This document shows, piece by piece, positions 1-11,100 of a stretch of DNA of 64,000 bases. Each line of letters opens with the position of its first letter. The stretch's first letter is position 1. The DNA is from Ancylostoma caninum (lineage: Eukaryota > Nematoda > Chromadorea > Rhabditida > Ancylostomatidae): assembly GCA_037903475.1 (NCBI GenBank), contig JBAJFG010000460.1:372001-436000 (forward strand). Reading direction: 5' to 3'. The translations under genes were made by a program, and so were the position numbers. Under the pieces are notes generated by a model, which ran no database searches, was not told where the DNA came from, and was given only the letters and a program-made list of their open reading frames with translations.

Positions 1-46
1 AGTTTGAATCTGCACTTCCCTTCGATAGCGAGTTGAGTCTTTTTAG

Positions 47-1616
47 GTGGTTACGCTATGGTATAGAAGCCCAGAGCTTCTTTTGCAATGTAGTTACAAT
101 ACCGCTGTTGATGTTTGGGCTGTTGGCTGTATAGTGAGCGAGTTGTATCAGAGAATTCCTCTATTTCCTGGTCAGACGGAGGCGCAGCAACTCAGTATAA
201 TATTCCAGTGAGTTGAGATTCCTTCAGTTCGCTGTTATTTTAGTTGTCATTGGAATGGCTCATTGCGGAAACGCACAGCACAGCAAGAAAATTAACCGTT
301 GCAAGAAAGGAATCATTCACAGAAATGATGTTTACCACTGCCTCAGGTTGCAGTAGAAGTGGAGGGTTTTATTGTTTGTTACCTGCAGTATCCTCAGAGT
401 AGGCCTTTCGTGCTTCTTTCTTCTTGTTAAATTTAATGTGTTACAAGCAACTTTATTATGGGAGTGACTGTAGCAAAATGATAGAAAAGGGATCTGAAAT
501 TTCTCATTCAAGATAACTGAGAAATTAATTTTCTTTCAAACCCTCGTCGTGGTTGAGATACAGTGGATGGCAATGGCGGTGGCCCATCCGCGGCCTCGAG
601 AAGGACGCAGCGCGACCGCTCCGCGCGCGCCGGGATCGGAGTCTCTGCCACCGACATGCCATTTCTAGGCTCTTTTCTTCCGGATCTGGTTGAAAATCCT
701 TAAAATCGGGCAGGTAAGCTGCTAGAAATAGCATTACAACAGCAGAAAACACGTTACGGCGCATGCGGCGCGGTTCCGCGACGTCCTGCTAGAGGGCGCG
801 GATGGACCACTGCCATTGACGTGCACTATATCTCTTCTGTGAGAAATGGCAGATGTATAGCTGAAAAAGGTTAACTAGTACAATGAAGTGAGGGGCCCAA
901 CGATCGCCATTCTTCTTACCAGAATTTTTTGCTTTAATTGTTCGCAATGACTTCAATCACAAGTTAAATGCATTCCTAAACAATGATCCAATCCTACTCA
1001 AAACCACTCGTTAACACATCAATGATCATGTTTTTGACGACAGATCGTCACATGCGCGTGAATAGAGGGTAGTTGCAAAACAAGTTTCCGGAAAGCGTCG
1101 CACAAGTAAATTTTTTTAGAGGAATTGTGTTATGTGTATAAAGTTCATAGGTTATTGAATTTTATTGCTGGAGCAATAACTCCGAAATGGTTTCATTCTG
1201 GATTGAGATAATTCCATTTCTGTATCGTGTTGACGGTTTTTTTTTCTTCGTAAGAACGAAGTTTTAGCTATGACAGATAATTTTAAGGAAGATGGGAACT
1301 CCGAGATCGTCCCTGTGGCCTCATGATGCTGTGGTTGAAAGATCAAATTACCCGTCGTATCCTCCCCAACCTCTTGAGCGGTAGGCTCCTGCACTTGTAC
1401 CTTCTTATTTCTATATTATCTATTCGCCACAAAGGCGTTAAAGGAGGTGATAAGCCAATATTCAGGCTAAATCCTCGGTTACCAGCTGATGCTATTCCTG
1501 TAATTAGTGGCTGCCTGACTTTTGCGACTGAACAACGGCTAACTGCTCGTGAGGCCCTCCGTATGCCGTTTTTCAATAAGGATCATCCAGAAAGTACGAA
1601 AAGAACAAGTAGTTAG
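47..1616 (+). CDS. cdk-4: CDK4/6-like cyclin-dependent kinase, C-terminal part (5' end outside window)
   Basis: Three exons, 47-207, 1288-1380 and 1466-1616, join in phase into 134 residues ending at TAG 1614-1616. The first starts after a TTTTTAG acceptor with [13 protein letters not shown], the kinase APE-region motif in the form typical of CDK4/6, then [21 protein letters not shown] (subdomain IX and following). The second holds [11 protein letters not shown], equivalent to the GLPxEDDWP segment of vertebrate CDK4/6. The third holds [16 protein letters not shown], matching the LTFNPxKRISAxxAL C-lobe end. The family drives G1/S entry with cyclin D in the nucleus. The N-lobe and catalytic HRD/DFG motifs must lie left of base 1. 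Intron 208-1287 is long and contains a GC-rich stretch near 560-650 that I could not assign. Assignment to CDK4/6 rather than another CDK is by recalled similarity. Confidence 0.88.
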
Positions 1617-1931
1617 GTGGCTCGAGTTGTATTGGTTTCTGTTATCCTTTTGCTTTACATGGTTTGCGCACACATTGCCTGGGAATGATTCGGGATTGAA
1701 AACTATGTAAACTGTGCCTAAACACTGGTTTAAAATGCCTCCACTGCGTCCTTCTTCGTTCAGCTCAACGTTGCTGTTATCCGTAAAGTTGATTCGTTTT
1801 ACATTTAGCTTTCATCACAAAGGTATCTCATTTCGGCATGACATTCCATGAGCATGTTACCTTGCCTAATCTGCACATATCCTATTTCTGTTTATTGGAT
1901 GTTTACTCGGCCTCCTTGTATACACTTTTAC

Positions 1932-1937
1932 AATAAA
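1932..1937 (+). terminator. Poly(A) signal AATAAA of the cdk-4-like gene
   Basis: A perfect AATAAA lies 316 bases after the kinase stop codon and about 105 bases before the splice acceptor at the next start codon. That spacing resembles intercistronic spacing in nematode operons. Confidence 0.55.
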
Positions 1938-2033
1938 TGCATTTGTGCAATCTGTATCTTGTAGTTTTTCCTTATAGTTCTGCTATCCTACGTTATTGGC
2001 TCAGACATTGACCTTAATAGTATCTAATGCTGT

Positions 2034-2042
2034 CTGTTTTAG
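2034..2042 (+). promoter_or_regulatory. Splice acceptor immediately before the IBA57 start codon
   Basis: The sequence CTGTTTTAG abuts ATG 2043-2045 directly. An acceptor fused to a start codon, with no recognisable upstream coding exon, is what a spliced-leader trans-splice site looks like in nematodes. An ordinary cis intron with a 5'-UTR exon is the alternative. Confidence 0.5.
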
Positions 2043-3638
2043 ATGTCCAAGATTATAGGCCTCACACATCGCTCAGTTTTAATTCTCAGGGGATCAGATT
2101 CATTGAAGTTACTACAAGGCCTTGTCACAAATGACGTCAAGTACAGTATTTATTTCACTTCATTCACATCTCTGCAAAATTTCGGATTTGTTAAGAACCG
2201 TACAGCCTTCCGTTGGCATTGCTGCATTGTTCTTAAATAACAAAGGAAGGATCGTCGATGACGTCATAATATCACGGGACAATGGCGATATTCTTGTCGA
2301 ATGCTCGGCCTCCAACAGGGAAAATTTGAAGAAGTTGTTGGAAAAGTATCGCATGCGCAAAAGTGTGAGTGAAATGGCTTTTTCTGTCTTTTTTTTTGAT
2401 TGCGGCTTTTTTCAAATCCAGTTTTAAGGCAGTTCAAGTGTTATTCGGTGAGGTTTTGGTTTTTATTCCTAATCACGTTCTCCTTTAGGTCGATGTTGTC
2501 GAATCACATGAGAATGTGCTTTTTTCTACAGAAGAAACTCCCGGTTCTATACTTGATCCAAGATTCCCTTCATTAGGTAGACGTTTGTACAGTACTGATA
2601 CTGGGCAGGAATCTTTGACCGAGTACCACGAGAGACGAATAAAGTATGGGATTTCTGAGGGCTGTGAAGAATTGGGAACGCTTCTTCCATTCCAAGTATG
2701 CATTACTTTCTTTTGTCCTGATGCTGAATTAATCAGAAGCCATGTTTCTAGGCAAATGGTGATTTGCTAAACATGATATCATTGGACAAAGGGTGTTACA
2801 TAGGGCAAGAGTTGACAGCACGAACTGCTCACACAGGTATACTTTTCGTTTTATCACTGCTCCAGTTATTTTTGATGTTTTTTCCTAGTTTAATAGGTTA
2901 TCTAGGACATTGTACTGAATTACCGCTCGGTCTCCACTGATCACCATTTGAAAAAAAATCGAATAAGGTTTTATGTGCTTCAGCTTCGTAAATGTATGGT
3001 CTGTTAGCTCAGAGTGGGCACGACACGCAGTCGACTTTGTCTGCAGTTGCGACTTTGTCTCTAGGATGCGTCTGGAAACAGATTTTGCTAAACAACGGGA
3101 GGGAAACATCAAAGTGGAGGCATTCACACCACGTAGATATCAAAAAAAGTAGAAATTAGAATATGTGGCCGATTTCGTGATGAGGTCGTAATTGCAGACA
3201 AAGTCGACCCAGGTGCCATCTTTGAGCTATATAACAGTGTGTGTTACTGCGCAAACCTTCTTTATTTTTTGACATTATGTAAAATCGCTTCTGAACGGTA
3301 TGAATAAAAATTTTGTATACTTTGAGGAGTGATCCGAAGGCGAATTATCCCATTCAAATGCGAGAAGCCAGTGAAGCCGAAGGAGAAGGTTATGCAGGAT
3401 GACAACAAAGTTGGTGAAGTGAGTGGTCCCTTTCCGTTGTTTATATTTATGGTTTCCTCACATATAAGGACATTCCTCTGCCATTAAGGTTGTTTCCTGT
3501 GGATCTGCATATGGCCTAGCACTGCTGTCACTAAGTGCTTTTGGACAACCGCTGAGTGTTGCTGGATCACCTATCAAACCATATAAGCCGTCTTGGATGC
3601 CTGAGTCTGCTCTTAAACCAAACGAGAAGAAGTCATAA
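2043..3638 (+). CDS. IBA57: IBA57-like mitochondrial iron-sulfur assembly factor (complete)
   Basis: Six exons: 2043-2140, 2196-2364, 2489-2695, 2752-2836, 3327-3418 and 3489-3638. All junction phases agree and give 266 residues. The family signature KGCYIGQELTART is in exon 4 (KGCYxGQE is diagnostic of the folate-dependent YgfZ/IBA57 family), followed across the next junction by HTGVIRRRIIPF, matching the HMGVIRKRLFPV segment of human IBA57. The N-terminus GLTHRSVLILRGSDSLKLLQGLVTNDV matches the family start. IBA57 works with ISCA proteins in the mitochondrial matrix to mature [4Fe-4S] proteins. No clear targeting peptide precedes the family domain, so either the first residues serve this role or an upstream exon is missing. 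It lies 427 bases after the kinase gene on the same strand. Confidence 0.88.
3007..3228. mobile_element. Short terminal-inverted-repeat element in an IBA57 intron
   Basis: Arms of about 43-46 bases at 3007-3052 and 3185-3228 are inverted copies. Both contain GTCGACTTTGTCTGCA; the outer parts read GCTCAGAG and, on the opposite strand, GCTCAAAG. The core is about 130 bases with no coding capacity. It looks like a MITE. The outer end GCCATCTTTGAGCTA recurs exactly near 15185 in a TCF25 intron, which supports a dispersed family. Confidence 0.6.
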
Positions 3639-5113
3639 ATCTTGCTATCCTTATATCATTGTTGCCCATCCTAGTCTATGGTCTTGGCGATACCGAATCT
3701 CTCATAATTATAATGCTTAGCTCGACGTGTAGAGTCTTATGAGCTCTAGGATGTTTTTGTCCGTTACATCGCGCATTCACTATTCTATAGGAGTTTGGAA
3801 GAGTTTTACAATAGGTTCTTCAATGATTACTGGTATTGTTGCAACCTAAATGTGTAAACACCCACTGATTTGTTTTTGTTCTTATATAAAAACTTTCCAC
3901 TATTCTTGCTCTTGACACTTTGATGGTTAAAACCACGCACTTATTGTAGTGCCATGCATTTACTGTGCCGACCATTGTTCTTTGCACTTGTTCATCTACT
4001 CCGTTGATCCAAAATACATCCAGCTTCTCCGTCTCATAATCTGATCTATTTTCTTCCAATTCTGCATGTTTTTGCTCTTCTTTCCAACGTGCAGTGCTTC
4101 AACGAAGAATGCATTTGAAATGTTATTTGCATTTAGATCATAATTTGGAGTTGAGAATGTTATTCGTTAAATACACAGCTTCTCTTGTTTGGATTCTTTT
4201 TCCAAAGCACTGCTAAAAGTTGCAAAACAATGTGTCGCTTGGAGACGTCTCCGGCGGTGGAGGTTCATAACTAGGTCTAGAAGGCGACTAGGATTCTAAA
4301 TCCATTGACGCCTTTTTCGCGCGTTTCCAGATTTTTTCAACTTTCGGGTCCTTTCCCTGCTCCAAAATTCTTAGAAAATCTCAATATAGATCTGTATAGT
4401 AGTACTGACTTGGGAGTGTTACTACGTTATCTTCTAAGAAAACGGCTGGGACCACCAATGCTTAATTTTTTTCTCGAAATGAACAATGAGAAAAAAGGCG
4501 CGGCTCACCGGTGAGCCACACGGTCGCCAATGGGTTAACATCACACAGAGACACACGGAAACGTTCATCACTTGGCCACCTTAAATTTCTTCTTCCTTGA
4601 GGTAAAGGTCCTTGTGTTGCTGATCTATCTCTGCTTTGTGCAGTATTATTGGCTCGTAGTGTGGGACAGTTTATATTAGATGCATGCATCAGTCGCGCTT
4701 CAGACGGAGTCATTCTTCACCTGCGGAATATTTTCCATCAAAAGTCCGTCTAATGCCAACCCATATCGTCAGCCGTGTGTCCAATAGACGCATCTAATAG
4801 GATTCTGTTATAAATATGTTATCCATAGAGTTGGTTCCCACATCCAACGTACAAACCAACTTCACTAATCTCTTGGCTTGGAAAAAGAAAAAGTCTTCTC
4901 TAACCGTGTTGAGTGTTGGCTTCTTGTCTTGGGTAATCGGAAAACGAGCATATTTTGTTTGATCTATTACATTCCAGATACATGTCACACTCGAACGATT
5001 ACAAAGTTCCCACGTTTTAATTTCTGCATAAAAGAGAATTATGACTATCATTTAACATTCAGGAAGCTTCGCACTGCTTTCTAGTCATTGACTCAAGTTG
5101 CTAAGTCAAGAGA
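3639..5113. other. Intergenic stretch between IBA57 and TCF25
   Basis: No supported gene. It is AT-rich with scattered stops on both strands. It holds a perfect 16-base palindrome (4502-4517). No convincing AATAAA was seen soon after the IBA57 stop, and the TCF25 promoter or trans-splice site is not identifiable with confidence. Confidence 0.5.
4502..4517. repeat. Perfect 16-bp palindrome
   Basis: GGCTCACCGGTGAGCC reads identically on both strands. It has no spacer and sits in an otherwise AT-rich intergenic region. Function unknown. Confidence 0.6.
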
Positions 5114-8100
5114 ATGTCTACAAAACATCTGCGTCGACTAATAGAGGAGAAGGAACATGAAGAAGTCGCAGAGGATCTAGAGGAGGACGTTCCATCTCAA
5201 AGGGCTGGGCCAGTAAACCGATTCGCAGCTTTTGTTGGTAGGTCTTTCAAAGTTGCTAACAAGTATATTCCGTGTCACTGTAGTAATCAGGAATCATATT
5301 CTTCCCTTAGGTCTTGTGTACATTCTTGTTCATCACTTTTGAATGTAGCTCCCGTCGAAATTCTCCACTACGAGTTAAACCGCCAATAGTGGCACAAATT
5401 CTCAGCACTCAGCATTTCTCACAAATATCTCACGAACAGGAAGAATCATGACTTACCTGCAAAGAGATCCAGATTGAAGTCGAAGTCGCGAACAAACTTG
5501 CCTTGCGCGAACACTGCTGCCTTGCATGGGCCGCTTAGTCGCATGGAAAACAACACCCGATTTCGTGAATTTCTCCTGTTTTTTTTTCAGTGTTGCATTT
5601 GAGCTCTGGGTCCCTCAAAACTCCAAATCCGTCGAAATCTCGAACGCAAAGATTTGGACGGTGCTACCTTTGAGTTGTGAGTAATCAATGAGATGATTGC
5701 GTGTTGCGACTGATGCAGCGAGAGAATTCTAGAAGAACGGCAATTCACTGCCATCATTGGCGGTTATTGTGGAACACATAAGTTATCTCGGTTCCTTATG
5801 TGAAATTCTCGAAATTTGAAATTGTTTCCTTGAATGAGGCTTTCTCACTTGACCACGAAGTATCGTTTTGGTTTTCAATAGCGTGCCCCACGCTTAACCA
5901 TTTGGTAGATGGGATCATTCGCCGTTGGCTGGATGTGGATTCGCTCTCCACTTTCTCTGATCATTCCAGTCGTTTGACTTCAATTTTATAGTTGCAACTT
6001 AAACATCCTCTTGTCGTTTATCCCGCACAGTCGAGGTCGCCATGTTGATTATTCTGCACCATATATACATAGTAGAACCATGGAAGGTAATTTTGATAAC
6101 TCCAACATCCTTTATATGTTTCGATACGGCATTATTCCATCGCTTATTTGGTGCGAATGTAGTACATTTGTCGGCAGCCTTCACTTAGAGAGACCGATAG
6201 GGTGCAGTGATGCTCACAACATCACATTACCGTACAATCGCAATTTTTCCACCGGCAGGATAGGTGCAGTCGCTCTCATAACATCTTTCATCACCTCGTC
6301 GCAGTGAATAAACCGGTATGCTGGTGTGAAAATTTGCAACTCAGCTGTATTCGGCATTTATTCGTGTGCTTTTGGAAAGCACTCGCTGCCAAAAGTTAGA
6401 GCCTCGCGGCAGTGCGGTTGGTCTTTCCTTTTGAGCACCATCGGTCAGAGGGGACACCAATGGACTCTATTTCATTCATACGACGTTGTACTTTCCTGTA
6501 GAAAACCGAAGTACCGAGTATCTGACCTATCTGCTGATGTGCACGAGTTCGGCACCATCAGGGTTGACGGCAATGATTAGGGATTGATGCGTTTAAATAC
6601 TATTTCTCAGCTCGACAGTTTCTTTCGAGGCTGTTCTCCTATGGGAAGTAATGACGCATACATTACCTTCTTGGATGAGATGGTGCTTGATGCATTCTGC
6701 GCGAAAGGGGGTTCCCAGGACGTTGCAAATCCAGGATCTATGGAGCTGTTGTCCGTTCTGTCGTTCATTACGAAATTAATTGTTGTTCCGTGATAAAAAG
6801 GTATGTCATCTTATCATTAAGTAGATGAAGATGCTACACTGGAAGGCTGGCATTCATTATTCGACTTGATTGCTCGGCTTCGATCCGGGCATGTCGGCTA
6901 AGTGTTTAAAACGGCGTACGAAGCAACGGTAACCACACGCCACCGACATGTGTTCACCAATCTGAAAGTATGTGACTGACATCCACCCTGACGGGCCGCA
7001 CAGCAATGTAAAATGGCTTCAAAAGGCCAGAAATGCGGACACCGCTACTATTATAAAAGGGATAAGCGCTGCCGAAGAAGAATGAGAAGGAGCAGTTGTT
7101 CCTTCTTCGGACTCAGCGTTCACAGTTCCTTCTGCGCCTGAAAGGCTTCTCATGTGCTGGGATTTACTCGCCTGCAGTCCCGTTTGCTTTCCAATCTGAA
7201 AGGTCATCGTCCTTTTCGAGCTGTGCTCATGACTTCATTTTCTTAAAGTTTGTCCCAAAAGCAGCATTTGTTGGTCCTGACTACTATTTATTGTGGAGCT
7301 CTGCTTTCGGGTCTTTAGTTGAGATGACGTTATAAGCTTACAGTAAGACGATTTTCGGTGCCTTGAGGAGATTCTTCACCACCTTTTCAAATGTCGTACC
7401 GAAAAGAAACAAGTTTCACGCTGACTCTTGGTGTACACCCATCTGATGAAAGCTCACTGATCCGTGGCATGGTAAACATGTTGATGTTCAAATGTTTACC
7501 CTCTTCCTGGCACCCATCAACATGTTTACCAATACATGGCGCTATCTATAACCAGCTGCTACCAAATGCGTGTGAGATTACCCATCCTTCCGTTGATGCA
7601 TCCGGGCGCAGAATGCCACCTTGCACCTGGTGTAGCTCGTGCTGGGGACCTCGAAGAATGAGGCCTTTTGTATATGTAACATAGACGTCGTTCCATGACT
7701 CATGGAATTGTGGCTCCGCATTGCGCATCCTCGTACTTGCCAAATGTACTGAATTATAAGTCCCAGCTGTTCTAGAATCATGTGTTCTCTCACTTTTAGA
7801 AATTTGATTATGGGTGATGAAAGAAATTATTAAAAAGCTCCGAACTGAGGTTGAATTGTGAGAAAATTTGGGTGAATTATCTGAACTATAACTCCTCATC
7901 ATACTACAGTATTCGGCTGTCAGCAAATGAGCTGGAAGGCAGTTGGTCAGGTGCACATTCATCTGTGAATGTGTCACTCTTTTGATGGTGTGAACGCTAG
8001 AAGAAATTTCAAAATTCGAGTAACATCCGAACATCTGGCACTCACCGTTTCAATTCTTGTACCTTTCGTATTGTTGTAGTCCATAAATGACGAACATCTG

Positions 8101-11100
8101 CATTGTAATGTCATTGTTTTCCAGATGATGAGGAAGCGGCTGAGAAGTCTGGCACGAGTGACGAAGAGAGTAAGGAGCCTTCACAGGACAGCCAGAAACA
8201 TGTTGATAGTAAAGTTCCGCCAGTGACCGAGAAAAATGGAAAGAAAATAAACAAAAAGAAAAAGAAGAAACAAAAGAAGAAGGATACTGAAGAACTTGAT
8301 GACGATCAGCTTTTGGAACAACTCGCATCTGAGGTTTGTAGATTGGTGGTGTGTTTATCGGGAAGGAAGCTTCCAAAATTTACCTTTCACAGAACCAAAT
8401 GGGCGCGTTACGAATGGATGATGAGGAACCATTAGGAGTTGCTCAAGTTCTCAAACCTGACCCACGTTCATACGACGCAGCTGCTGAGCTCAAGAGAGCG
8501 CTGGGCAAGGCTTTTAAAGTAAACCTGTTTGACGTATTAACAATAGAAGATAGGGCTAAATTCGGCCTGTTCTAGGATTCTGCACCAATTGTGAATCGTT
8601 CTCATCGCAATTTTCATGGAGGTGGAAAGATCGTCAAACAAAAGTATACATGGCCGCCTGTGCGAAATATTGGTATTCCTTTACTGGGACTCACTTATTT
8701 CCCCGTTGTGAATTTGCGACTTCGCCAAATATCTACTTCAGGCTTGTCGATGGAGCTGGATAGAGAGGAAGGCGAGGTCAAATGGTTCAAATTCGTTCAC
8801 AATTCGCATTATGAGAAATTGGAACGGTATGAATGGGGTTTCAAGAAATAATAAGGGAAAACTGGAACGTTATCGAATCTGTCGCTTACCTATCATTTCT
8901 GGTTTTGTGTTAATAATCCAGCTCTGTGTTAGAGAATTTTCGATAGACTTACAGGTTATGCTGGGTATCCGAGGATTCCTTTGACCCGGGATTGATTGAG
9001 GAGATACTGGTCGATAATCCATACCATCTGAATTCTCTGCTTTTATTAGCTAACATGTTCCGAATGCAGGAGGATATCACGCAGTCATGTGATGTTATAG
9101 GTGAGTTGCTTCAGATACCATATCCTGTGAAGCAAAAATAATGAGGAGTGCGCAAGTTATTATTTCTTTTACATGAGGATGTCTAGTCGTGGAATTGACT
9201 ATGACACACTTTTCCATCCCACCCTCTTTCTTGACCTAGCACCCTCTTAACCATTGGGTTCGCCTGCTTAATACTTCCTTGTTCTTTGCTGGATTCAGTG
9301 GTGGCAAACTTTTGGTTGTCCCGGACACCACAGCTCTAGAACAAGGATCTCTATGAACTGTGCGATAGGCGGACGATTGTTGGTCGAATTTCAGGCAGTG
9401 GGGATGAATGACAGAAAAACGATGTATAACACTATTAGTCGATGATTCGGATGAAAGCAAAGTGCTAAAAAAGCAGTTGTTGATCGTTCTCTTCTTGGGA
9501 CCACGCATTTATCGTGTGCTCAAAGTTGCAGAGGTCTTCAATTCACATATGATTATTGTGACGGGGAAGGAGTGGAGGACATTTGTTCTACCACTCATCA
9601 CTCCCTCACTTGCCACCTGGCAATTTGCGCAACCCCGAAGGAAGACATGAACTGGCCCACGGTGTGAGTCGAATTATCTACCGAATGCGCGGCAGTATTG
9701 CCTCTTGCTACACCGCTATACGCGCCCCTTCGGTTAGAATGTCTCGGATGTGTTGTTGACTGAGCAAAATTCTGGGTTAATTTTCGTTGAAAGATGAAAA
9801 TGTCACAATTTCAAGACTTTTCTCGCCAACATAATATTTGTCATCAACGCGACCAGTGCCCGCATTCATGAACGAAGCACCGAAGGTTGTATCTTGCCCT
9901 CTAAAGTGGACGAGTTTTCAAGATAAGAATGGGTATACTATGTTAAAGCGATTCATCTCAGTCAGCAGTGCTGGTAGGATTTTGCCCAAAACTCGCCCAT
10001 TCTACTTCTGGGCGCGAAGCTCAGAACTTGGCTGAAAACGCCCACAAATATGGGCACAAGAGAAGAAAAAATGCCCAGTATTGTAACATTGAGTTTTTCT
10101 GCGAACATTTCGGTAATAGCAACTTTGGTCAGAAAATTTCGAAAAGGAAATAAAAAAGGTGCCAGGAGACGCACTTTTTCAGAAACTGGCAAACCATAGG
10201 GCTTACGGGAAAGAAGGGCAAGCTATCGTAACATCCTGGATTATCGTGCAGATTGAACACTATACGTTCCCTAACAATTTTTTTTTCAGTCTAAGCCGCA
10301 TATATTAGGGTGGTCAGAAAGTCTTGAGCCGATTTTTCAAAAAGTTTCAGAACTTTCGATTCTTGACCGGTACCACGACCTACCATGTGGTATCATCCTC
10401 TATCAGTATCACTCTCGACACCGATAGGTATATATACCCAGGTTGCCTTTCTTAACTTTAATTACGATGTCAATTCCACAAGTGCACATTCGAGCGATTA
10501 TCTTCTATGAATGACGCCGCGGCACTGGAGCGACGGAAACCGCTCGCAACATCAACAACGTATTTGGAGAAGACACTACTTCCATCAGCACTGTCAAACG
10601 TTGTTTCGCTCGCTTCGAAGGAGGAGATACGGACTTCGAAGAAAAGCCTCGGTCGGGACGCCCCCTCAAGGTGGAAGACTGTCATTCTCGGCGCCGTCAA
10701 AGAGGACCCGGAAGTTAGCACCCGCAGTCTTGCGACGAGACTCAGATGTAGCCATCAAACAGTCCTCAGTCGCCTTCAGGTCCTCGGCTACAGAAAAGTG
10801 CTGACTCGATGGATCCCTCATGTCTTGACCGATAGTACGCGCTTCACCCGGATATCCATTTGTCAGTCTCTCCTTCTCCGCCCTCAACGAAAGGAGTTTC
10901 TGAGGGATCTGATTACCGGAGACGAGAGTTGGGTCCTCTACGATTCCAATACGCGTCGTGCCTTGTGGCTCCCTCAAGGAGAAGACCCTCCAACGCAAGC
11001 CAAATCGGACCTTCACCCCAAGAAGTGTCTCCTTTGCTGCTTTTGGGATTCGCGAGGAATGCTGTATCACGAGCTGCTCCCGCAAGGACACACCGTCACC

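Noticed and set aside
540..670. GC-rich stretch in the CDK intron as a copy of the TTAA-flanked element
   Set aside because: Only GTGGTTGAGATA is shared; too short to support.
6860..6900. tRNA-like B box around CTTCGATCCGG
   Set aside because: No A box or cloverleaf stems could be placed around it.
8573..8851. Reading TCF25 exon 4 straight through to the TAA at 8849-8851
   Set aside because: The frame is open, but splicing 8673-8741 and the donor at 8827 restore the conserved GLSMELD segment and continue into the next matching exon.
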